From: Corynebacterium uropygiale
Lineage (GTDB): Bacteria; Actinomycetota; Actinomycetes; Mycobacteriales; Mycobacteriaceae
DNA: 64,000 bases
Reading direction: 5' to 3'
Assembly: GCF_021568315.1 (NCBI RefSeq)
Contig: NZ_JAKGSI010000003.1
Span: 336,564 to 400,563, forward strand
Numbering within the stretch: the stretch's first letter is position 1; each line of letters opens with the position of its first letter. Under the pieces are notes generated by a model. The model was given only the letters and a program-made list of their open reading frames with translations, was not told where the DNA came from and did not search any database. The position numbers and the translations under genes were made by a program. Shown here piece by piece: positions 44,440 to 60,821 of this stretch.

Positions 44440-45129
44440 ATGTCCCCGAGAGACGAGAACCCGAACACCGAGTCCTTCCCGATCCCCAGCGAAGACAACC
44501 CCTGGGACCAGGCAGAAGGGCAGCGCTACATGAAGCGCCAGGGGACCGTAGGGCCGATCATCATCGTTGTAATCCTCGTGATTATCGCGCTAGCGCTGGC
44601 GGGGGCTGTCTGGGCATGGCTGTCCGGCGACGGAAATAAGCACGAGGACCCGGCCGCCGTCGCCCCGTCGACGAGCACGGTGACCGCCTCCTCCTCTCAC
44701 TCGACGACGTCCCGAACCTCGACGTCCTCCTCCTCCTCGCGAACGTCCTCGTCGACGAGCTCCTCCACCCGCAGCAGCCACCCGACCTCCTCGCGCACCT
44801 CGAGCGCGCCATCGACGACGGCCGAACCGAACCCGCCGCCGCGCCCGGCCGCTCCGCCCATTGCGGTGGGCCAGGACGGGCAAACCCAGTGCGGGCACCT
44901 GGCCTCGCAGGGCGTGTGGTCGGGTAACGCGAACACCTCCTGCGAGTTTGCGAATGAAGTGGCGAACACGGCCATTGGCATGCCGGACACGGACGTCCAG
45001 CAGTTCACTGTGCGGAGCCCGGTCACGGGGCAGCGGTACACGATGACGTGCCGGGGCCTCGGCCATGGCTACATCGAGTGCTCGGGAGGGGATCAGGCAC
45101 AGGTCATCATCACGGGACCAGGGCGATAG
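44440..45129 (+). CDS. membrane-anchored protein with Ser/Thr linker and four-cysteine domain
   Basis: 229 residues. A ~37-residue cytoplasmic start is followed by one transmembrane helix (~38-62), a ~75-residue linker made almost only of Ser, Thr and Arg, a proline stretch, and an exported C-terminal domain (~145-229). This has four cysteines (TQC, TSC, MTC, IEC); MTC-x9-C closely resembles the end of the lipoprotein at 33513-34121. The linker is probably a cell-wall-spanning, perhaps O-glycosylated stalk. The first part looks like a signal anchor, not a cleaved peptide. Function unknown. Confidence 0.75.
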   Translation: MSPRDENPNTESFPIPSEDNPWDQAEGQRYMKRQGTVGPIIIVVILVIIALALAGAVWAWLSGDGNKHEDPAAVAPSTSTVTASSSHSTTSRTSTSSSSSRTSSSTSSSTRSSHPTSSRTSSAPSTTAEPNPPPRPAAPPIAVGQDGQTQCGHLASQGVWSGNANTSCEFANEVANTAIGMPDTDVQQFTVRSPVTGQRYTMTCRGLGHGYIECSGGDQAQVIITGPGR

Positions 45130-45145
45130 GACCCGGCGCGTCGAT

Positions 45146-45174
45146 TTGACAGCGGGGGGAGGGGTGGGTACATT
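45146..45174 (+). promoter_or_regulatory. promoter of the infC-rpmI-rplT operon
   Basis: TTGACA (45146-45151), exactly 17 bp, TACATT (45169-45174): the best-matching promoter in the window. GGGTAC/GTACCC arms (45166-45171 and 45177-45182) flank the -10. Transcription from ~45181 gives a leader of ~237 nt before infC; no gene is seen in the leader. Confidence 0.75.
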
Positions 45175-45324
45175 AAGTACCCGCTACCGCCTCGTGTTCC
45201 ATAACGCGGGGCCGCAAGAGGAGATCCTCCCACCCCATGCCGCCTTCACGGTTGGCTCAGGGTCAAGAGTTAGTGCGATTCGGGTGATGATTCGGGTCGG
45301 CCATTAGCTTGGCACTGGAGATCT

Positions 45325-45351
45325 CCCGCGGCATCCACGCCGCGGGTTTTT
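45325..45351 (+). terminator. attenuator-like terminator in the infC leader
   Basis: Perfect 8-bp stem CCCGCGGC/GCCGCGGG, 6-nt loop, then TTTTT, located between the promoter and infC. Outer GGCAC (45311-45315) and GTGCC (45354-45358) could extend it. Its place within the leader suggests transcription attenuation. Confidence 0.65.
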
Positions 45352-45417
45352 CCGTGCCGGGGACCTCTGATTGTGGTGAGGTACGTGAATTCTTACCCTG
45401 CTACCTGAGGAGTCCAC

Positions 45418-45939
45418 ATCAGCGCTGAAGCTCGCATCAATGAGCGTATCCGAGTTCCCGAGGTCCGTCTGGTCGGGCCGAGTGGTGAGCAAGTCGGGAT
45501 CGTCCGCACTGAGGATGCTCGCAAGCTCGCCTACGATGCCGACCTTGACCTGGTAGAGGTGGCGCCGAAGGCCAAGCCGCCGGTTGCCAAGATCATGGAC
45601 TACGGCAAGTACAAGTATGAGCAGGCCCAGAAGGCTCGTGAAGCTCGACGGAACCAGCAGCAGACCGTGGTCAAGGAGCAGAAGCTTCGTCCGAAGATCG
45701 ACGATCACGATTACGAGACGAAGAAGGGGAACGTGGTCCGGTTCCTGGAGAAGGGTTCCAAGGTCAAGGTGACCATCATGTTCCGTGGCCGTGAGCAGTC
45801 CCGCCCGGAGCTGGGCTACCGGCTCCTCGAGCGGCTGGCTGATGATGTCGCCGAGGTGGGCGTCGTCGAATCGCGGCCCAAGCAGGATGGTCGCAACATG
45901 ACCATGGTGCTCGGACCCGTCCGTAAGGGCAAGAAGTAA
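45418..45939 (+). CDS. infC: translation initiation factor IF-3, ATC start codon
   Basis: 173 residues, full IF-3 length: N-domain starting (I)[17 protein letters not shown], linker rich in Lys/Arg, C-domain ending [13 protein letters not shown]. No ATG, GTG or TTG fits: a TGA lies in frame at 45406-45408 and the first GTG in frame (45559) would remove 47 conserved residues. GAGGAG at 45407-45412 is 5 nt from ATC (45418-45420), which must be the start. IF-3 rejects non-standard start codons, so this allows it to repress its own synthesis, as known for the AUU start of E. coli infC. Confidence 0.93.
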   Translation: MSAEARINERIRVPEVRLVGPSGEQVGIVRTEDARKLAYDADLDLVEVAPKAKPPVAKIMDYGKYKYEQAQKAREARRNQQQTVVKEQKLRPKIDDHDYETKKGNVVRFLEKGSKVKVTIMFRGREQSRPELGYRLLERLADDVAEVGVVESRPKQDGRNMTMVLGPVRKGKK

Positions 45940-45980
45940 GCAAGCAACCCCGGTGAACCGGGATTAAGGACTCAATACCG

Positions 45981-46175
45981 ATGAAGCAGAAGACCCACAA
46001 GGGCACCGCCAAGCGCGTGAAGATCACCGGATCCGGCAAGCTGCGTCGCGAGCGGGCTAACCGCCGCCACCTGCTCGAGGGTAAGCCCTCCACCCGTACT
46101 CGTCGCCTCAAGGGCACGACGGATGTTGCCCAGCCCGACACCAAGCGCGTCAAGCGTCTGCTCGGCAAGGCCTGA
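45981..46175 (+). CDS. rpmI: 50S ribosomal protein L35
   Basis: 64 residues, highly basic: [20 protein letters not shown] is the L35 signature. It lies between infC and rplT in the standard order, 41 bp after infC, with AAGGA ahead of the ATG. Confidence 0.97.
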   Translation: MKQKTHKGTAKRVKITGSGKLRRERANRRHLLEGKPSTRTRRLKGTTDVAQPDTKRVKRLLGKA

Positions 46176-46226
46176 GCCTGATCTGTCCTGCCCTATACGC
46201 TCGAAGAACATTAAGGAAGTAACGAA

Positions 46227-46610
46227 GTGGCACGTGTTAAGCGTTCCGTTAACGCCAAGAAGAAGCGTCGCACGATCCTGAACTCCGCTAAGGGCTACCG
46301 TGGTCAGCGTTCTCGCCTGTACCGCAAGGCCAAGGAGCAGTGGGTGCACTCCAAGACCTACGCTTACCGGGACCGTCGCGCCCGCAAGGGTGAGTTCCGC
46401 AAGCTGTGGATCCAGCGCATCAACGCCGCTGCCCGCATGAACGGCATCACCTACAACCGCCTCATCCAGGGTCTCCGCCTGGCTGGCATCGAGGTGGACC
46501 GCAAGATCCTCGCCGAGCTCGCCGTGAACGATTTCCAGGCTTTCTCGGCCATTTGCGAGGCCGCGAAGGCTGCGCTGCCGGAGGACGTGAACGCCCCGAA
46601 GGCTGCCTAA
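46227..46610 (+). CDS. rplT: 50S ribosomal protein L20
   Basis: 127 residues; [18 protein letters not shown] and [18 protein letters not shown] are characteristic. GTG start with AAGGAAG 7 nt upstream. L20 organises 23S rRNA early in assembly and in some bacteria represses its operon through the leader; whether it acts here is not shown. Confidence 0.97.
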   Translation: MARVKRSVNAKKKRRTILNSAKGYRGQRSRLYRKAKEQWVHSKTYAYRDRRARKGEFRKLWIQRINAAARMNGITYNRLIQGLRLAGIEVDRKILAELAVNDFQAFSAICEAAKAALPEDVNAPKAA

Positions 46611-46631
46611 AGCCGAGTGCGTCAGCTCGTG

Positions 46632-46664
46632 ACCCGTTCCCTCCCACGGGAGGGGACGGGTTTG
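46632..46664 (+). terminator. terminator of the infC operon
   Basis: 13-bp stem (46632-46644 with 46649-46661, one T-G pair), loop CACG, then TTTG. Confidence 0.75.
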
Positions 46665-46777
46665 TGCTGTCTAGGGCAGGGCGTGAGCCCTCGGCGAGGA
46701 ACGACGATCCCCGGTCATGTCCGGGCATTGTTCTATGATGGGGAGGGCCGAGAGCACCTGAGTGAAGGAGGATGAGG

Positions 46778-47200
46778 GTGGGTAACCCCTTCGAGGATCC
46801 CTATGATGAGGACGGTTTGCCGCGCCAGGCCGCGAAGAAGAAGTGGGCGCCGGCGAAGGATCCGTCTGCTGATCCCTTCGCGCAGCCAGGGATGCCGCAG
46901 CCCGGTGTTCAGCAGCACTATCCCGTCGTGTCGCAGCAGGGAGGTCTGCAGCCGGTTTCTGCGGCGGGGAAGAACAAAGTCCTCGCCGCCGTTTTTGCGC
47001 TGTTCCTCGGGCAGTTCGGAATCCACAACTTTTATTTAGGGAATAGGGAGCGGGGCATAGGGCAGCTGGTCCTCTTCGGCGCCACGTTTGTTCCCATCAT
47101 TCACCTCGTGTCTGTCCCGGTGCTCGTCGTGTGGGTCACTGTCGAGTTCATCCTCATCCTTCTCGACGTCGGCAGCTACAACACGAAGGGCCCGTCCTAG
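46778..47200 (+). CDS. TM2-domain membrane protein
   Basis: 140 residues. A Pro/Gln-rich cytoplasmic N-terminus (~1-65) precedes two transmembrane helices with the TM2 signature FLGQFGIHNFYLGNRERGIGQL. TM2 proteins are of unknown function. GTG 46778 is chosen since AAGGAGG (46765-46771) is 6 nt before it; ATG 46772 is too close to the Shine-Dalgarno. Confidence 0.85.
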   Translation: MGNPFEDPYDEDGLPRQAAKKKWAPAKDPSADPFAQPGMPQPGVQQHYPVVSQQGGLQPVSAAGKNKVLAAVFALFLGQFGIHNFYLGNRERGIGQLVLFGATFVPIIHLVSVPVLVVWVTVEFILILLDVGSYNTKGPS

Positions 47201-47230
47201 GACCCCAAACGAAGAGCGAGTTGACAGTTC

Positions 47231-49208
<1,978 letters not shown>

Positions 49209-49247
49209 CCCCTACTTGAGCAACCGCGAAAAGGAGCACTCTACGTC

Positions 49248-51755
49248 ATGCTGATTGCACAGAATTGGATCACTCGGATCCTGCGGTATGCCAACCCGGA
49301 GTGGGGGGTATCCGCGGCGGATCTCGACGCCGGCTTTGTCCGCGTGGGTTTTGAGACGGAAGGCTATGAGCCCCTTCCGGAGATCACGGGCCCCCTCGTG
49401 ATCGGGCGGGTGGAAAAGATCCGCGAGCTCGAGGGCTTTAAGAAGCCGATCCGTCATTGCCACGTCAATGTCGGTGAGGCGAACGGCACGGGGGAGCTGC
49501 AGTCGATTGTGTGCGGCGCCCGGAACTTTAAGGAGGGGGACCTCGTCGTCGTCTCTCTCCCGGGGACTGTTCTCCCGGGGAATTTTGAAATCTCTGCTCG
49601 GAAGACCTATGGGGAAATGTCGGCGGGCATGATGTGTTCCGCGATGGAGCTCGGTCTGGCGCGCCAGCAGAATTCCGGGATCATTACCCTCCCTGAGGGT
49701 GCGGGGGAGCCGGGAGAGGATGCGCGACCGGTGGTGGGCCTTGCGGACACGGTGTTCGACGTGAACATCACCCCGGACCGTGGCTACGCACTCTCCGCTC
49801 GAGGCCTCTGCCGAGAAATCGCGAGCGCCTTCGATCTCACCTTCGTTGACCCCAAGGAGAACCCCGCGGCCGCGGGCCTGGGTGTCACCGTCCCCGAGGT
49901 CAGCGGCGAGGCGTTGCGCGTGGACATTGACCCGGAGGCTGGGGTTCAGCGTTTCGGGGTGCGCCGCGTCCGTGGGATCAACCCGCGTGCGGCCTCGCCC
50001 TTCTGGCTGCAGCGTGAGCTCATGCTGTGCGGCCAGCGTCCCGTCAACGCGGCGACGGACGTGACGAACTACGTCATGCTGCTTCTCGAGCAGCCGATGC
50101 ACGCCTTCGATGCCGCAAAGATCGCGGGCGGGCTCAGCATCCGTCCGGCGCGCTCCGGCGAAAAGCTGGAGACGCTGGACCACGTGGTCCGTGAGCTCGA
50201 TCCGGAGGACATCGTCATCTGTGATGACGAGCGCATCCAATCGATGGCCGGCGTCATGGGCGGCCTCACCTCCGAGATTTCTGAGGAGACGACGGATGTG
50301 TACCTGGAGGCCGCGATCTGGAACCCCGTGGCCATTGCCCGTTCCTCGCGCCGCCACAAGCTGAGCTCCGAGGCTTCGCGTCGCTTCGAGCGCACCGTGG
50401 ACCCGGACCTTGTGGAGGCTGCACTGGACATAGCGGCGAGCCTGCTCGTTGACATCGCAGGTGGCGAGGTCGATCCGGGCCGCACCCTCCTGGGCGAGCT
50501 CCCCACGATGCCGACGATCGCGCTGCGCTCTTCATTCCCCTCCGAGCTGGCCGGGGTGGAATATTCCGAAGACACCGTCGTCCGCCGCCTGGAGGAGGTG
50601 GGGTGCGAGGTCTCCCGCGAGGGGGAGGGCGTGCTTTCCGTGACGCCGCCGACGTGGCGGACGGACCTCACGATGCCCGCTGAACTCGTGGAGGAGGTGC
50701 TGCGCCTCGAAGGTCTGGAGGACATCCCCTCCGTCCTCCCGACGCCGCGCGGCGGGCGCGGGCTCAGCCCCGAGCAGAAGCGGAAGCGCGCGGTGGGGCA
50801 TGCCCTTGCGTATTCGGGCTATGCGGAGATCCTGCCGACGCCCTTCGTGTCCAAGGAGACCCTGGAGAGCTGGGATCTCCCGGCGGAGGACCCGCGGCTC
50901 CAGCTCGTCGCCGTGCAGAATCCGCTGGATTCTGCCCAGGCGCACCTCGGGACCACGCTCCTTCCCGCCATGCTCGACGCCGTCGTGCGTAACGCCGCCC
51001 GCGGTCGAGCAGATGTGGCCCTCTTCGGTCTCCAGCAGGTGTCCTTCAAGCGCGCCGATTCCTCCCCGATGCCCTCGGTGACGGATCGCCCCAGCGATGA
51101 GACGCTCCGCGAAGTCTATGATTCGCTGCCTGAGCAGCCCCTTCACGTTGCGACGGTAGGCGTGGGGCGCACGGTGGAGGAAGGACCGCTCAGCGACGCC
51201 CAGCACTACTCCTGGGCAGACGCCGTCGAGTCCGCGCGGATTGTGGCGCGAGCGGCGGACATCGAGCTTGAGGTCGTCCAGGGCGAGCAGACCCCGTGGC
51301 ACCCCGGCCGCTGCGCCGAGTTGCGCTATGAGGGGCAGACGGTGGGCTATGCCGGTGAGCTGCACCCGCAGATCGTCTCCGCGATGGGGCTTCCGGCCCG
51401 GACGTGCGCGATGGAGATGGACCTCTCGGCGATTTCCGTGACGGAGTCCCTGCCGGCGCCGGTGCTGTCGGCGTATCCGAGCCTGCACCAGGACATCGCG
51501 CTCGTCGTCGATGCCGATATTCCGGCCGAGGATGTGCGCCGCGCGCTGCTCGAGGGCGCGGGAGAGCTCGTGGAAGATGTCAGCCTCTTCGATGTGTACA
51601 CCTCGGAGCAGCTGGGGGAGAACAAGAAGTCCCTCGCCTTTGCGCTCGAGTTCCGCGCCCCCGATCGCACGCTGACGGACGATGAGGCCAATGAATGGCG
51701 CCTCGCCGCCGCCGAGCGCGCCCGCGAGAAGTTCGGCGCGGAGATGCGCGCCTAG
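49248..51755 (+). CDS. pheT: phenylalanyl-tRNA synthetase beta subunit
   Basis: 835 residues. A tRNA-binding EMAP-like domain (~40-150), B3/B4 editing domain (~210-390, ASRRFERTVDP), B5 domain (~405-480), pseudo-catalytic core, and a C-terminal ferredoxin-like anticodon-binding domain (~740-835, SAYPSLHQDIALVVD). It lies 39 bp after pheS with AAAAGGAG in between. Confidence 0.97.
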   Translation: MLIAQNWITRILRYANPEWGVSAADLDAGFVRVGFETEGYEPLPEITGPLVIGRVEKIRELEGFKKPIRHCHVNVGEANGTGELQSIVCGARNFKEGDLVVVSLPGTVLPGNFEISARKTYGEMSAGMMCSAMELGLARQQNSGIITLPEGAGEPGEDARPVVGLADTVFDVNITPDRGYALSARGLCREIASAFDLTFVDPKENPAAAGLGVTVPEVSGEALRVDIDPEAGVQRFGVRRVRGINPRAASPFWLQRELMLCGQRPVNAATDVTNYVMLLLEQPMHAFDAAKIAGGLSIRPARSGEKLETLDHVVRELDPEDIVICDDERIQSMAGVMGGLTSEISEETTDVYLEAAIWNPVAIARSSRRHKLSSEASRRFERTVDPDLVEAALDIAASLLVDIAGGEVDPGRTLLGELPTMPTIALRSSFPSELAGVEYSEDTVVRRLEEVGCEVSREGEGVLSVTPPTWRTDLTMPAELVEEVLRLEGLEDIPSVLPTPRGGRGLSPEQKRKRAVGHALAYSGYAEILPTPFVSKETLESWDLPAEDPRLQLVAVQNPLDSAQAHLGTTLLPAMLDAVVRNAARGRADVALFGLQQVSFKRADSSPMPSVTDRPSDETLREVYDSLPEQPLHVATVGVGRTVEEGPLSDAQHYSWADAVESARIVARAADIELEVVQGEQTPWHPGRCAELRYEGQTVGYAGELHPQIVSAMGLPARTCAMEMDLSAISVTESLPAPVLSAYPSLHQDIALVVDADIPAEDVRRALLEGAGELVEDVSLFDVYTSEQLGENKKSLAFALEFRAPDRTLTDDEANEWRLAAAERAREKFGAEMRA

Positions 51756-51824
51756 AGGCTGCGGGCGCGCTGAGCCCCTGCGGCCTGGGCACCCGGGCCA
51801 CAGGGAGCTTCCACCCCACACGGC

Positions 51825-51839
51825 ATGTATAATTTACAT
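51825..51839. promoter_or_regulatory. candidate ArgR operator upstream of argC
   Basis: ATGTATAATTTACAT is an AT-rich inverted repeat (ATGTA/TACAT arms) in GC-rich surroundings, of the general type of ARG boxes. It overlaps the -35 zone of the argC promoter (-10 TAGGGT at 51857-51862). Confidence 0.55.
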
Positions 51840-51856
51840 CCCAGTGCATAAAGTGT

Positions 51857-51862
51857 TAGGGT
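51857..51862 (+). promoter_or_regulatory. leaderless-type -10 box of argC (TAGGGT)
   Basis: TAGGGT, 7 nt, ATG 51870; no Shine-Dalgarno. Confidence 0.55.
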
Positions 51863-51869
51863 GGTGGGC

Positions 51870-52913
51870 ATGAGCTTGAGAGTCGCAGTAGTCGGAGCGA
51901 GTGGATACGCCGGAAGCGAGATCCTCCGTCTCCTCCTTGGGCACCCCGCCTGGGCGGAAGGGAAGCTAGAGATCTCCGCCTTGATGGGCGCGAGCACCGC
52001 CGGCCAGACCGTCGGCGAGCTCATGCCGCACCTGCCGCAGATCGCAGATCGCGCTATTGAGCCGACGGACGTCGACGCCCTCCGCGGGATGGATATCGTG
52101 TTCCTCGCCTTGCCGCACGGGCACTCGGCGGAGATCGCCCAGGCGGTCGGGGAGAGCACCCTGGTCATCGATTGCGCCGCGGACTTCCGGCTGCGCGATA
52201 GCGCACAGTGGGAGAAGTATTACGGGGGCACGCACGCCGGGACCTGGCCCTATGGCATTCCCGAGATGCCCGGCCACCGCGCGGCCCTGGCGGCCACGCG
52301 GCGAGTGGCCGTTCCCGGGTGTTTCCCGACGGGCGCCACGCTCGCGCTCCTTCCGGCCGTGAAGGCCGGCCTCATCGCCCCCGAGGTCACCATTACCTCG
52401 ATCACCGGTGTGTCCGGCGCAGGCAAGAAGGCTGCGGTGCCTTTCCTCGGGTCGGAAACCATGGGCTCGCTCAAGGCCTACAACACCGCCGGGAAGCACC
52501 GGCACACCCCGGAGATCGCGCAGAACCTCTCCGAGTACAGCGAGGATCCCGTCACGGTCTCCTTCACGCCCGTTCTCGCCCCTCTGCCGCGAGGCATTCT
52601 CACCACGGCGTCGGCTCCCATACAGGAGGGCGTCGATGAGGATCGGGCCCGCGCGGTCTATGAGGAATTCTGCGCTTCCGAGCCCTTCCTTCATCTGCTT
52701 CCCGCCGGGCAGCAGCCCCAAACCCAGTGTGTGCTGGGCAGCAACATGTGTCACCTGGCCGTGGAAGTCGATGAGGAGGCGGGGCGGCTCCTCGTCATCT
52801 CGGCTATCGACAACCTGACGAAAGGCACCGCGGGCGCGGCGATCCAGTGCATGAATCTCGCCTTAGGCTGGGAGGAAACGGCTGGTCTCCCGATGGCAGC
52901 CGTCGCCCCCTAA
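51870..52913 (+). CDS. argC: N-acetyl-gamma-glutamyl-phosphate reductase
   Basis: 347 residues. Rossmann start [18 protein letters not shown]; the catalytic cysteine is in [14 protein letters not shown] (~residue 150). Reduces N-acetylglutamyl phosphate in arginine synthesis. ATG 51870 fits the leaderless promoter; GTG 51861 in frame is inside the -10 box. First gene of the arg cluster; the palindrome at 51825-51839 suggests ArgR control. Confidence 0.96.
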   Translation: MSLRVAVVGASGYAGSEILRLLLGHPAWAEGKLEISALMGASTAGQTVGELMPHLPQIADRAIEPTDVDALRGMDIVFLALPHGHSAEIAQAVGESTLVIDCAADFRLRDSAQWEKYYGGTHAGTWPYGIPEMPGHRAALAATRRVAVPGCFPTGATLALLPAVKAGLIAPEVTITSITGVSGAGKKAAVPFLGSETMGSLKAYNTAGKHRHTPEIAQNLSEYSEDPVTVSFTPVLAPLPRGILTTASAPIQEGVDEDRARAVYEEFCASEPFLHLLPAGQQPQTQCVLGSNMCHLAVEVDEEAGRLLVISAIDNLTKGTAGAAIQCMNLALGWEETAGLPMAAVAP

Positions 52914-52997
52914 GTGCCGACCACGGCCTCCGTCACTCTGAACCCCACACTCGGACCCTAGTCACGATTCACTTCCGGATGAACTGAGGAGATTCTC

Positions 52998-54158
52998 TTG
53001 TCCACCACTGGTATTACGGCCCCTGCTGGTTTCCGATCCTCGGCGCTGGCCGCGGGAATCAAGCCCTCGGGGAAGCCGGATATGGCCCTTGTCATCAACG
53101 ATGGTCCGCAGTACGTTGCCGCGGGCGTGTTCACGCAGAATAAGGTGTGCGCCTCGCCGGTGAAGCTCACGAGGCGTCACATCGCCGACGGCCAGCTCAG
53201 CGCCGTGCTCTACAACTCCGGGAACGCGAACGCCTGCAATGGTCAGCAGGGTGATGCGGATGCGCTCGAGCTGGTGACGAGCCTCGCGGCGCAGCTCGAC
53301 CTCTCCCCGGAGGACATCGGAGCGTGCTCGACGGGGCTTATCGGCGATCTTCTTCCTCTGGAGTGTATGCGCCCGGCCCTGAGCGAGCTGGTGGAGGGCC
53401 TGGGCGACCACGGCGAGGAGTCCGCCGCCGCAATTCTCACCACGGATCTAGTCTCCAAGCAGGTGATCGTCCAATCGGACGGCTGGTGCCTCGGCGGCAT
53501 GGGCAAGGGCGTGGGCATGATGGCCCCGTCCCTGGCCACCATGCTCGTGTGCCTCACCACTGATGCCGTCATCACCGCGGAGATGGCCCAGAAAGCCCTG
53601 AGCGCAGCAAGCCAATCGACGTTCAACACCCTCGACATCGACGGCGCCACCTCCACCAACGACACCGTTCTCCTTCTTTCTTCCGGGGCGAGCGGGGTGG
53701 AGCCCACCCAGGATGAACTCGACGCAGCAGTGCTCGAGGCCTGCTCCAGCCTCATGAAACAGATGCAGTCGGACGCGGAGGGCGTCACCAAGCGCGTGTC
53801 GATCACGGTTCGTGGCACTGGTTCTCATGAGCAGGCCCTTGCCGCCGCGCGGACGATTGGGCGGGACAACCTGGTGAAATGCGCCATGTTCGGCTCGGAT
53901 CCGAATTGGGGACGCGTTCTCGCCGCCGTCGGCATGGCGCCGGCGGAGATGGATCCGGAGCACATCTCGGTGGACTTCAACGGCCAGGCCGTGTGCCGCG
54001 ATTCCATGGGTACCCCCGAGGCCCGGCAGGTGGATCTCAGCGGAGCGGACATTGCCGTTGAGGTGGACCTCGGCACCGGCGGTCCCGGGGAGGCGACGGT
54101 GTACACCACCGACCTGTCCCACTCCTATGTAGAAATCAACTCTGCGTACTCTTCCTAA
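52998..54158 (+). CDS. argJ: glutamate N-acetyltransferase / amino-acid acetyltransferase, TTG start
   Basis: 386 residues before self-cleavage. The autocatalytic site is ATML with nucleophile Thr181 ([12 protein letters not shown]), giving alpha and beta chains. It recycles the acetyl group from N-acetylornithine to glutamate. The TTG start at 52998 is supported by GAGGAG seven bases upstream and by the following [11 protein letters not shown]. It lies 84 bp after argC. Confidence 0.96.
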   Translation: MSTTGITAPAGFRSSALAAGIKPSGKPDMALVINDGPQYVAAGVFTQNKVCASPVKLTRRHIADGQLSAVLYNSGNANACNGQQGDADALELVTSLAAQLDLSPEDIGACSTGLIGDLLPLECMRPALSELVEGLGDHGEESAAAILTTDLVSKQVIVQSDGWCLGGMGKGVGMMAPSLATMLVCLTTDAVITAEMAQKALSAASQSTFNTLDIDGATSTNDTVLLLSSGASGVEPTQDELDAAVLEACSSLMKQMQSDAEGVTKRVSITVRGTGSHEQALAAARTIGRDNLVKCAMFGSDPNWGRVLAAVGMAPAEMDPEHISVDFNGQAVCRDSMGTPEARQVDLSGADIAVEVDLGTGGPGEATVYTTDLSHSYVEINSAYSS

Positions 54159-54175
54159 GCGGCAAGGATTGTGGC

Positions 54176-55116
54176 ATGACTGATAAGACTTCGACGCTGA
54201 GCTCGGCGGAACGGGCTACGGTGCTCGCTGAGGCCCTGCCCTGGCTCAAGCACTTTCGCGACAAGATCGTCGTCGTGAAATATGGCGGGAACGCCATGGT
54301 GGATGAGAAGCTCAAGGCGGCCTTCGCTGCGGATATGGTCTTTCTCCGCACGGTGGGGGCCAAGCCGGTGGTCGTCCACGGCGGTGGTCCCCAGATCACG
54401 ACGATGCTCAACCGCCTCGGCCTCAAAGGCGAGTTCCGCGGCGGCCTCCGGGTGACCACGCCCGAGGTGATGGATGTCGTCCGCATGGTGCTCTTTGGGC
54501 AGGTGGGGCGCGACCTGGTTGGGCTCATCAACTCCCACGGCCCCTACGCAGTGGGCTGTTCGGGCGAGGACGCGGGCCTGTTCACCGCGGAGAAGAAGAT
54601 CGTCACCCTCGACGGCAAGGAGACCGACATCGGCCTCGTCGGCCGCATCACGGACGTCAATCCCTCGGCGGTCATGGACATCATTGAGGCGGGGCGGATT
54701 CCCGTCGTCTCTGGAATCGCCCCGGGCCGTGACGGCAACGTCTACAACATCAACGCCGACAGCGCGGCCGGGGCGCTAGCCAGCGCCCTCCACGCCGAGC
54801 GTCTCATCATCCTCACCAACGTGGAGGGGCTGTACACCAGCTGGCCGGACAAGGATTCCCTCCTGTCCAAGATCCAGGTGGGGGAGCTCGCCGAGCTGCT
54901 GCCGAGCCTCGAGTCCGGCATGATCCCGAAGATGGAGTCCTGCCTCAAGGCCGTGCAGTCCGGCGTGGCGGCGGCGCACGTGATCGACGGGCGCATCGAG
55001 CACTCGGTGCTCTTGGAGCTGCTCACGATGGGAGGTATCGGCACCATGGTCCTCCCGGACGTCTTCGACCTTGCTGATTACCCTGTGGGGAAAGTGCTGC
55101 GAAAGGATGATGGCCA

Positions 55117-55120
<4 letters not shown>
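54176..55120 (+). CDS. argB: acetylglutamate kinase
   Basis: 314 residues of the amino-acid kinase family: [19 protein letters not shown] and [15 protein letters not shown]. Usually the arginine-feedback step in corynebacteria; the N-terminal helix (~1-25) that permits hexamer formation and feedback in such enzymes is present. ATG 54176 is 17 bp after argJ; it overlaps argD by 4 bp. Confidence 0.96.
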
Positions 55121-57775
<2,655 letters not shown>

Positions 57776-57878
57776 GCCTCCCCGCTCGAGCATCGTGAGA
57801 ACCCCGCGAGAGCCCCGTGAGAGCTGGGAGTTCACCCAAACCCTTCGGTGGAGACACCGAGATGTAAAGTGAAAAAAC

Positions 57879-57884
57879 TATAGT
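57879..57884 (+). promoter_or_regulatory. candidate -10 box of argGH (TATAGT)
   Basis: TATAGT lies in an AT-rich patch (GAAAAAACTATAGTGAC) in the 159 bp between argR and argG, placing a start near 57891 and a ~43-nt leader. ATGTAAAG just upstream might be half of an ARG box. Confidence 0.4.
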
Positions 57885-57934
57885 GACAAGCCAGCGCTTA
57901 GGCTGGACGATCACCCTGAGAAGGAGCCTTAAAT

Positions 57935-60812
<2,878 letters not shown>

Positions 60813-60821
60813 CCCTCAGCC

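Noticed and set aside
41991..44498. 835-codon open frame antisense to uvrA
   Set aside because: A high-GC artefact: the plus strand encodes a full UvrA with all motifs; the antisense product is Leu/Val/Asp-rich with no domain.
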